From positions 18,222,698 to 18,286,697 of the forward strand of contig OZ037765.1 of assembly GCA_964035545.1 (NCBI GenBank): 64,000 nt of DNA. Direction: 5' to 3'. Of this stretch, positions 54,443-64,000 are shown piece by piece. Below the pieces are notes generated by a model, which searched no databases, was not told the origin of the DNA, and worked only from the letters and a program-made list of their open reading frames with translations. Position 1 is the first letter of the stretch. Each line of letters begins with the position of its first letter. Made by a program: the position numbers and the translations under genes. Origin of the DNA: Bugula neritina (taxonomy: Eukaryota; Bryozoa; Gymnolaemata; Cheilostomatida; Bugulidae).

Positions 54443-57400
54443 ATGGGTGCACCTTCAGAGAAATCACAGAAGTATGATAGACAATTGAGGTTGGTAGGTT
54501 TCAGTTTGCTACAATAAGCAGAAAGTAGATGTTGAAACGCGTAACTCATATGAAGTATATATATGATCACTTACAATTATATTATTATATTGCCTTTGGT
54601 CCACAGGCTTTGGGGAGACCATGGCCAGGCTATGCTGGAATCAGCCAAACTTTGTCTGATCAACGCCACTGCAACTGGCTGTGAGATATTAAAGAATTTA
54701 ATTTTGCCTGGAATTGGCTCCTTTTCTATTATCGATGAACACAGTGTAACTGAAGAGGATTTGGGCAATAAGTATGATAAATCTGCTTTCTATCGATTAT
54801 ATTATATATGTTTAGAGAAGTTCACAATATAGTGTTTTGCGCAGCTGTTGCTACTGTTCATTTAAATTTTTAGTTTCTTGGGTAGAAAGTAAAAGTCTTA
54901 TTTTTATGTGTTACTTTCAACATTTGTAATAAAGCATCATAGCAAATTCTAAATATATATTTCCCATATAGCAAATTACACACATTAGCATCACAACACC
55001 AGCGCAACAGCGACAAATGTCACTTTTTTAATCATTATTAGGACCCAAATTAAAGTTTTAGCTAGCCTAGACTCATGGAATTAGTTTTTCTTGTAAATTT
55101 TAGTGACAATAAATTAACACCAATTTTAATGTTTTTTTATTTATAGCTTTTTCTTAACCGATGACAGTCTGGGTCAGGTATGTTATATTATTATACTCAA
55201 TTTGATATCATATATTGCTTAATAATGTTATTGTTAACTTGTTCTTGTTAGTGTATTTAAAATAGTTGTATAGTGTGTATTTTGTATACATACATGCGTA
55301 TAGTACGTTCATGTGTAGTATCTTTATAATATTATATAGTGTATAGTCGTATAATATTTTGAATTAATCAAATCAAACTGAATTTCTAGTGCTGATTTTT
55401 TACTGTATTAAAAATTTTATAGCTAACTATGGCATTAATGTGTAATTGTCAATCTATATTAGAAAAGAGGTCAAGTTGCTACGACTTACCTTCAAGAGCT
55501 CAATGATGAAGTACTTGGTGAATTCGTAGAAGAGGTAACAATGAAATGCTTTTGTAGAGAAATTTTGCATTTCAGTTATGTGAATAAACTCAAAACCACT
55601 TATCTTCTTTTTCTCCATTTCAATAGCATAATTTAGAAAAATGATATATGTTTTTTTCAAAACCTTATTCATAATTGTGTAAAATGATGAAGTTTTGCTA
55701 TCCTTATGAGCTTTTATTTGTAATTGTTTTTGGACTATTACAAATATAATTGAATTTTGCAGACTTATTTTCACAAAAATTAATTTGTTTTCAGGGCTTG
55801 GATACTCTGTTAAGAAGGAACCCAGAAATATTTTCCAAGTTCACATTAGTGATTGTCAGCTCATTACCTTCTAGGTATGACCTCTTGTCTTACTAATGAA
55901 CAAACTGTATGATTTCAATGACTTGAATGATTTTAATGTCGCACACCTATTTCCTTTTAAAATCCATTATGAAAACATGACTTTTCTCCATCGAATATAA
56001 AAACAAAGTAAGCTGCATATTTCTAAATGGTGTGATGATTCAACTTGTCTTTAGTTATAAATGATGTAATTAATTTCTTCATGCCTTTTCCCAAATTGTT
56101 TTCTGTATACCAGGTCTCTACTAAAACTCTCAGAGTACTTGTGGGCACATGACGTCCCTCTAGTAATATGTTGTTCCTATGGTATGATTGGATATCTCAG
56201 ACTAGTTTCCCAGAACCACACAGGTAACCCGCTCTTACTTTTACCTTTGAACTTTATTGAAATTGTCTTTTTTTGCTATAGAACCAGTTGTAAGTTATAA
56301 GCAACAAATAATTAATATGTAGGATAAGCAACCTTATATAACTATTTAAAGTGGTTTAAATTTCAATTGTGTTGATGTGTAAATTTTTATTCTACTGATA
56401 TTTTTGAAAGGCTTTTTATTGTAACCCTTTTCTTCCAATATTTTATCCGAGTACCCAGTTGATGTTGACTCCCTCCTAAGCTGTCAATGCAGCACTAACT
56501 TAACTCAAACTTATTTTATTTGTATTCCACAACTTCTCATTGGCAAAAGACAATAATAATAATATGTATTCAACTTTTAGACAAGATTTGACTCATATTT
56601 CTACATAAACTGCCACTAGATTCTTATGCAATATGTTATAATAACCATGGCTAAGGGCACCTCTAGCTCTCTACTCAAATGCTAACATATGTTACAGTGG
56701 TGGAGGCTCACCCTGAACACCCTCACCCAGATCTGAGATTAACAAAGCCATTCCCAGAGCTAGTAGAATTCTGCAACTCCATTGAACTGGATGGGCTTAG
56801 TAAGAAAGATCATAGTCACATACCCTGGCTTGTTTTGCTATACAAATATCTACAGATCTATAAATCTCAGGTATCTATTACAGCATTTAAGCTGTTCTAA
56901 ATTATTGCGTAACTTTGCTTTTTTCGGATGATGTCCATACTGAAACTGTATAGAATGTGAATTTTTTCAAGTGTAACATAATGTATAGTTTTATTATTAC
57001 AGGCTGTAAAAGTAGATCTCATCTAGCTAGTCATAACAACTGACTGCTTCTATTAGTAATAGTACGAGTGTTTGATATAGTAGTATTGTACTAAGAGTAG
57101 TGAATTGAGAGCACATCTTAGGAGTGTGCGTCGCCTATCTTTTTAGACTACTACACTGATACTATTCTGTTGCTATTTCCATAATATTATGTCTAGAATC
57201 AGGTACTTTCATTGTAACTGTCATCTATGAAACTCTTAGGGTAGTGTCATGATGCAATGCCGTGACTGACTCATTGGGTCACTTGCATGTTTGCACTATG
57301 ATTTTGCTATAATACTCATACTTTGAAGATGGTGTTTAATGTTGAATTAAAGGGTATTATATTATAGCAGTCTATATGTACTGTTGGCTTGTTTTATACT

Positions 57401-60400
57401 TAATTTCTTTTAACTGATTTGTTAGCATTTTTTCTTAAGTTACAGCATAGTTTTTTATTATTTACGTACATTACACTATGTAAACTAAGCATCAATATAA
57501 TTTTTCTTCACTAGTCTCTTAATATGTTCCATAATATTGCTTAAATTTCTATAACCTATTACATATGTTTATTACTTAAGATTTAGATTATACTTTAAGG
57601 TTTAGCTGAGTACTAGATCAGAAATGCTGAGAAAATTTATGGAAATATTTATTAAAATGAGATGAGAGACTGAATGTGCTTTAGCAGCAACTAAATAGGA
57701 TATTTCTCATTGGAACTAATTTGATTACAGCACAAAGCAATTCCTCATCACCATGTATTCTGACATCCTGCTACATGTGTAAACCATTTCAGTAACCAAT
57801 TGATTCCAATGCTTTAACTGTCTAAATTGATGAAGTTGTGTTACAGAATAATGGAGATGTTCCTACCTCATATAAACAAAAAAATGCCTTCAAGGAAATT
57901 ATTAGACAAGGTAAGTTGTTGCTTCCCCCTGTTTTTGTTATGACAGATAATATTCTGTATAAAAAATGCATAATGTGGTAATGAAAGTCATGAGGTTATT
58001 AATTTAATATTAACTTAAAATGGCCTAATGTTATAGTAACAAAACAAAGTCCTCAACTAAATAGATTTTGTACCTGCTGGTAGTGCTTGTCAATCAGATT
58101 TGTTTGCAACAGGTATACTGCGGAATGAAGATGGGATACCAGAAGATGAAGAGAATTTCCAAGAAGCTATAGCAGCTGTTAATACAGCTTTACATGAAAC
58201 CAAAGTTACCTCATCTCTTCAAGCTTTGTTAGCCCATTCTCTCACGTGTGAAATAACTGGAAAGGTACCATTTAGTCTCTCTTTTAGTTTAGTATTTTAT
58301 TATGAAGCTATATTAACAAGTTAAGTGTGAACATTATGTATATGATTTAATAAACTGCGACTCTGAATTTCAGTGATTCATTCGTTTTGTTTTGCAGAGT
58401 AGTAATTTTTGGATACTTTGTCAGGCATTGAAAGAATTCATCAAGTGTGAAGGTGGGTTTTTAACTTTCCAGAGTTTGATTGTCTATAGATATGACTTTT
58501 TAACCTATCCTTTGGTATGAATTGATAAATTGATTAGTTAAAATGGTAAATGTTTCTTTTGATTTTTGATTACCGATAGCGAGTTTTTATAAGATGCTAA
58601 TCGGTTGTCGAGCAGGTTGCCTGCCGCTACAGGGCTCAATACCTGACATGACGGCAGACTCCAAGACTTACATTGCTCTTCAACACGTCTACAAGAACAA
58701 AGCAACCCAACATATCAATCAAATGCATGAGAAGGCTAATGAAATTAAGCTATTGTTTCAAGGAGTAAGTAGCTAATTCACCATTGAATTTAATTTACAT
58801 AAATGCAAAGCAGTACCAGTCTTTAAAGGTGAAAAAATATTTTTTTAAAGCATTGTCTGGATTTTAGTACAAGTTTTCAAACTCTCATGTCTAACTACGT
58901 ACTGCTAATTTTTGGGTTTCAGGGCAAAAGAAGTGGCTCAAAAACATATTAATACATGGAATACGATTCCGGTAGTTATTTTCAGCAGTTGAAATAATAT
59001 ATTACATTAGTTTTATTTTTACTTGTATTTTAAAGTTACTACATGTAACTAACTTGTTGTCAACTTTATTTAGTGTGAACATCCCAGTCCAACTCGTTTG
59101 GTATGTATTTATTCATGCGACATTTTTATAGTGTAATTTACCTGTTGGTTTTATTGTGTTATGAATTTATTGCTAGTATGCAACTGGGTGCATGCATGCA
59201 GTTTACTGGGTGCTTGACTTGATTTAACTTGCTTTCCCTGCATGAACTTTTGAATAATATCTTGACTTTAAATATTTCTATGCGTAATATTTTCTTTTTA
59301 GCCATCCGAGACCATTACCATTGACAGCGTTCGTCTTTTCTGTAAGTGAAATATTCATTATCATTATATTAACATCAACTGGTATTGCCATTTTTTTAAA
59401 ATATTGTCACATTCTTTCTCATGCTGTTTTAGGTAGGAATATTTCCAATTTATCATTGGTCAACTGCAGGAGTCTAGAGTTAGAATACGGTGCAAAAACT
59501 ACTAATACACAGCTTTTAGGTAAACTATATTTTTACCTTTCTCATCCTTACCAATTATCGATTGCCAATTGCCAATCGTCAGTTTCCAGTTGTTAATTGC
59601 CAAATGAGTAATTTTTAATGTTGCTGGTTGCTGTTTTGCATCACCACTCTTCTCAAAGTTTCTAATGGCTGCACTAACCACTACAACTGTTTTATTGTGG
59701 GAGCAAAAACTTTTGGATTGGTGTAATTAGCTGTAAACTGGTAGACTCTGTTATTAAGTAGCTTTTGAGTTTGAAGCAAATTATATAACACTTGTAAGAA
59801 CAAATCCACAGAAGGTAGAATTTTCAGCCAAGGATGTTTTCTCCAATTATTGGCCACTAGGCATGGAATATATCCTCTAACTCAACAGTTTGCGACAATT
59901 GTATGTAATGAGTGTTGTAATGCTGCAAATAGATTATGTCGAAAACAATTGAATTAATTTTAGCATGTTATTGTATATTGGTACCATAGCATGTTATTGT
60001 ATATTAGTTCTGTAGCACTATGCTATTGCAGCTGAAACCTATTGCATGCCTTCGAGTATAGCCAAGTGTTAGAATGCCAGCCAGTTTAATATTTGCACCA
60101 GTCGAAGCTGATAGTCATGTGTGATTATCTCATATTTCCTTCAGGTTATCTTCATGCTCACTCAATATTATTTAACCCAATTTTATAATAATGGATTAGT
60201 TTATGTGCTGTTTGCTGCAGCCCAGAAATTAGAAGATGTAAGTGGTAATGATTATGACGTTGCGTATTACATCATGCTGAGAGCTGCTGATGAGTTCTAT
60301 AAGCAGTACAACAAGTTGCCAGGCTGGTATGATGATCAGATTGAAGCTGATATTCCATTACTTAAGGTACAGTGTCTGTTGTAGGGTGACTATTTGCAAC

Positions 60401-61696
60401 AGTTTCACCGCACCTTCTCATTTGTAGCCAGTGGTGTTAAAACATTTGAATTGAAAAATGCTGACTTTAATTTTTTTGGCATCATTATTTTATTCACTCA
60501 GCATTTAGGTGATCTATGAAAATAAAAGGTGTTGAATAGCTTGATAAAATATTTGGTTTCTTGAAGTCTAAATCTAACTCCTACGAAGAGATTTCGAGCT
60601 CTAAGTTACACCAAAATTTTAGCTTCAAGTATAGTTTATGTTGTATCTTCATTATCGTTTTAAATAGTGACAAATAAACTATTTCAACAGGTAATTGTTA
60701 ACAAGTTACTGTCAGATGCGGGGCTCACACTAACCATTGAGGAAGACTATATTCATGAGTTGTAAGTACAAATAATGCAATCCATACTTGTAAGCTACGC
60801 CCTACGCAGAGGATTTTCCAAGAAACGTTATAACTATTGAAAAAAAATTCAGTTCACTAAAAAATTAAATACCCGAGTCAAAGCTTAAAAAGAGTGCTTG
60901 CTAATGGCAACCAGCCAATTAGATTAAATTTTCTACTGAGCTCTCTGAATTCTCTACTCGACATTTTATCCGGACACAACAACCCATTTTTGGGCTAGAT
61001 GGATTTCCACATGCTGTCCGTGCGGGGATTCCTTGTCATGTGGCCATACGCTAACTTACATGCAAATCATAATTATGAAAATTTTGGCTCTTCCAGCTTC
61101 ACTTTCTATATGCTATTGTACTAATTGACCCATGAAATGCTTTGGGGGTAAATTTCAGCAAAGGTCATCCTATGTTATTTTCTTAACAATTTAATATATT
61201 GCAATAAGACAAAGACAGCAACCATGAGCTTCAAAGGTTGTTTTTACCACCGAGCAAAGCATCTAGCTGTTTCTGGTCTTCTTTCATATACATCTCACAT
61301 TTTTGTGCCATCATTTTGGTGGCAATTTTGGTAAAATTGCAAACTTTTTTCAAATTGATTTAAAAGCAGATCCTATGAAATATACTATTGCGAATAGTTT
61401 ACTACATGTAAAATCAATCTAAGCAGTAGTAATAAGAGAAATATTTCAAATTTACAATGCCCTAAATGCATTAAATTGTTTATATTATTTTCTGACAGAT
61501 TTATATTGACATATTTTTTATACTTTATTTTTTTAGCTGTTCATATGGAGGTGCAGAAATTCACTCTATAGCTGCCTTTATGGGAGGCGTTGCTGCTCAA
61601 GAAATAATCAAACTCATTACAGGACAATATATACCTATACAGAATACCTATATATACAATGGCTGCACGCAGAACAGTCTTGTACTTGACCTCTGA
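54443..61696 (+). CDS. NAE1: NEDD8-activating enzyme E1 regulatory subunit (APPBP1), 17 coding exons
   Basis: With UBA3 it forms the E1 that adenylates NEDD8 and starts cullin neddylation. Exons: 54443-54489, 54607-54771, 55147-55177, 55463-55534, 55795-55874, 56114-56223, 56698-56870, 57847-57910, 58113-58264, 58398-58452, 58616-58764, 59074-59100, 59302-59341, 59433-59519, 60221-60366, 60691-60761, 61537-61696. They total 1,629 nt and 542 residues (human 534). Signatures are [58 protein letters not shown], a conserved KLPG..DDQIE segment and the end TYIYNGC. As expected for this half of the E1, no catalytic cysteine domain is seen. Exon 12 has only 27 nt. An acceptor at 54422-54423 implies an upstream untranslated exon. 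Confidence 0.95.
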
Positions 61697-61738
61697 AACA
61701 TGGGGCTTTTTGAAAGTGAAACTGTAGTTATTTTGTTA

Positions 61739-61744
61739 AATAAA
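61739..61744 (+). promoter_or_regulatory. NAE1 polyadenylation signal
   Basis: AATAAA lies 43 nt after the NAE1 stop codon, implying cleavage near 61760, within the 3' end of the convergent gene GOSR1. Confidence 0.7.
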
Positions 61745-61765
61745 ATGTTGTAGCGTATTATCATG

Positions 61766-61771
61766 TTTATT
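61766..61771 (-). promoter_or_regulatory. GOSR1 polyadenylation signal
   Basis: TTTATT on the + strand reads AATAAA on the - strand, 140 nt past the GOSR1 stop. Predicted cleavage near 61745-61755 would overlap the NAE1 3' end by a few to tens of nucleotides. Confidence 0.55.
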
Positions 61772-61910
61772 ATATAAAGACGTAATTATTTATGTTAAAT
61801 ATTGTATATCTGAAATTTGAAAGTCAATAAATTGATTCTATAATCAGAAATATTAATGCAACTATAATGATAAATATGAACAGTAATAATCATAGTGAAA
61901 CCAAAAAAAA

Positions 61911-63723
61911 TCACCGTAAAACCCACCACAATATAAATATAACACAACAAGAAATTACAGCTCCTAATATAAGGGAGTCCCTTTTTTTCCTGATGTTAAT
62001 TCGTGACATAAGGTTGTTTATAACAGGAAACCGGTCTGAATTGCAGTATTAAGGAATAATTCAACTGCAAGCAAATGCAACATTGATATAACTATCTGAT
62101 AGGTTATGGTGAAAGAGTACTGAAAAAGAATTTCCCAATTTTTCCAAGCCTGAGACTTCTCAATTATGACTACTAAGCACAATTGCAAAATTATGTTATT
62201 TGTACGATATTAAACAAACAAGATTTTTAAACTACAAAAGGATACTGGACATTTCCTGCATCTTCTTTGATATCTGTGTAAATGTACTTCTTTGAGATAG
62301 AAGGTTTTCCTTCGTACTCATAGCAATGCTGTAACATAAAATAATTTAGAAAAAATTTAAATGCGTATTTCTTGTAGTGCTACTGTTGAGTAACACATGC
62401 GACTTTGACAGCTGGTGAATGTCTATATTATATAGAAGATATATGATTGAAATGCAAAGCATAAAGTATAAAATCTCTGGAACAAAAATATATTCATCGG
62501 TCAATGGCTATGTTGTAGTTTTTACTATAAAAAATCCCAAAAATAATTTAACAAAAATGTATTGTCAACTATCACATTTATCAACTATTAGTGTTGACCA
62601 AACAGAGCAGAGTGTAGCACTGAGTGTGGTCTACATACACATATACAGGACAAATATTTACCTTATTTGTTCATCCACCAGTCTTTCTGAACTGCAATAT
62701 AAAAAAGTTAAAAGAATAAGTGACCATGACATAATGATATATGGAAACTTGAGTTGTAATTTATTGATGTGAAGGATTGAATTAATCTGAACTTATGGGA
62801 GACTCACTTTCTGAGATGTTCGTTCTCCTTAAGATACAGATCTGACTTCCGGTTGCCTCTGTAACCACTAAATTCATGATAAAATTAATGAATCAAGATG
62901 ATATACTGTTGGCTGTATAACATTGAACAATAAAATGTGCACTCTAACTTACTCTTTCAAATTCCCAAAATGGCTGTTCTCAACAACACAAGCTGCTTTT
63001 GCTACATTTTAAAAATGAAAAAAAAAACACAAAACTAAATTATAAACTTACTCCATATCTCGCCGAACCCCTCCCATGAGGTCTTCACGCTGTCTATATT
63101 GTTGAATGTTAGACTTGGTTTTTCGGAACTCATTGCTATAATCTTGTAAGATTTCTCTGTGTCTTTGCATTGTATGGAGAAGTGCAGCACTACCAGAGTT
63201 CATGCCTGTTAATCAACTGACACAAGTTATATCACCTTGAACTAGTCTGTATGCCTGCATATGCAGCTCATGGGGTACTTAATACTGCTATCTACCAGCT
63301 ATGTATTTGCTACTAAATCATAACTAAAATAAGAAATGACCAGAAATAATAATGTTTGGCAACATCAATATTTATAATATATATAAGAAGTGCTATAGAA
63401 AACAGCTACAAGCTTATGACAGAAAGAGACGAATATTTCATCTCTTTAGCAACATATCTATGAATATTATTTTTAGGTGTAAAGTATTAAAAGAAATTAT
63501 GTGTTGATATTGCAGATATCCCCACCAAATTTAAAAATTCAACACTAAATTGTTAAAAATTAAAGTTGACAAATCTTTAGTATTAACTAAGATTAACTTA
63601 CCCAGATTATGAGTATAGTCTACCATCTTGTCATTAATTCTAGAAAGCCTTGCTAGGAGCTCCTCCAACTCTACCACCATAGTTTCAAACATGTGGTCAT
63701 TACTGAGAAGTGGTGATGAGTCA
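61911..63723 (-). CDS. GOSR1: Golgi SNAP receptor complex member 1 (GOS-28), 3' part, 7 exons in window
   Basis: A Qb-SNARE of ER-Golgi and intra-Golgi fusion. Minus-strand exons: 63602-63723, 63052-63205, 62953-62973, 62808-62867, 62662-62691, 62246-62328, 61911-62035. They give about 197 residues to a TGA; the N-terminal exons (about 50-60 residues in the human protein) lie beyond 64000. Matches to GOSR1: MFETMVVELEELLARLSRIN, LLHTMQRHREILQDY, REDLMGGVRRDM, LYLKENEHLR, then IAMSTKENLLSQ with the SNARE zero-layer Gln, then NRFPVINNLMSRINIRKKRD and a 17-18 residue C-terminal membrane anchor (LILGAVISCCVIFILWWVL). Two microexons (21 and 30 nt) are needed; the 30-nt one supplies SERLVDEQI. The acceptor of exon 62808-62867 could instead be at 62858, nine bases shorter. 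Confidence 0.9.
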
Positions 63724-64000
63724 CTGTAACATTTATTCAGGAGTTATTTCCCTTTATTTTATTTGCATATCGTTATTTTTAAATCCAGCTGAAACTGAGT
63801 TGTTTTAATACTGGGTGAAATTACAGTACACTTGAAAACATAGATTTTACTCAACACAATGGTAAGAACGTTATAATAAGTTGAATGTCATAATGGTACT
63901 CGTTTTTTCTGATATTAGAATTTGATGACCTATTGTTATAAAAACTTTAGGAAACATAGTATGATTTTAAAAGTTTCGACTCAATAATTTTACTCGTCAC

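Noticed and set aside
58923-58971. Possible NAE1 exon after the AG at 58921-58922
   Set aside because: In the frame set by the preceding exon it reaches TAA after nine codons, and its length breaks phase. The 27-nt exon at 59074 solves the join.
62240-62328. Reading the exon as HCYEYEGKPSISKKYIYTDI followed by a stop
   Set aside because: This is another frame of the same GOSR1 exon. The frame giving IAMSTKENLLSQ, with the donor at 62245-62240, matches the SNARE motif and joins the membrane-anchor exon.
62419-62772. 117-codon plus-strand open frame
   Set aside because: It lies opposite GOSR1 introns and the 30-nt exon. The GOSR1 reading is supported by homology, this one by nothing.

Overview
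The window is genomic DNA of an invertebrate animal. All protein-coding genes are broken by many spliceosomal introns with GT..AG ends, intergenic and intron DNA is AT-rich, and tRNA-derived SINEs, foldback/MITE elements and a decayed LINE are present. The proteins are close to metazoan orthologues. High intron density, with SMG1 in 62 inferred coding exons, would fit a slowly evolving invertebrate such as a lophotrochozoan, but the sequence does not fix the phylum. All exon models were assembled by hand from reading frame, GT/AG sites, phase continuity and remembered family sequence; every junction in the models keeps frame.

Layout, left to right: 1-2.1 kb intergenic with simple repeats; SMG1 (+, 2264-34983), the PI3K-like kinase of nonsense-mediated mRNA decay, filling half the window; SF3B6 (-, 35743-37556), the U2 snRNP branch-site protein p14; RPL7 (+, 37891-39841), ribosomal protein L7/uL30; intergenic 39.9-42.1 kb; GUSB (-, 42609-49459), lysosomal beta-glucuronidase; a probable divergent promoter at 49.87-50.0 kb followed by a 4.4 kb gene-free AT-rich stretch; NAE1 (+, 54443-61696), regulatory half of the NEDD8-activating enzyme; and GOSR1 (-, 61911 to beyond 63723), a Golgi Qb-SNARE whose 5' exons lie outside the window. 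The six genes alternate strands perfectly. SF3B6/RPL7 share a 334-bp head-to-head promoter. SMG1/SF3B6 and NAE1/GOSR1 end tail to tail with 3' UTRs that appear to overlap.

These are housekeeping genes of RNA quality control, splicing, translation, lysosomal degradation, neddylation and Golgi traffic. They share no obvious pathway beyond general cell maintenance.

The most unusual structure is in SMG1 intron 26. A 43-bp unit carrying a branch-like site and an AG acceptor is tandemly repeated five times up to the real 3' splice site of exon 27. One unit is split by a 777-bp element with CAC..GTG inverted termini and an ATT target duplication. Removing 780 bp restores the 43-bp register exactly. 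Each upstream acceptor copy would add a stop within about 8 codons, so mis-splicing of this NMD kinase would make its own mRNA an NMD target. Other points of note are microexons (19, 21, 27 and 30 nt), uORFs and a start-stop codon pair in front of SMG1, two SINE copies, two foldback families and one Harbinger-like element.
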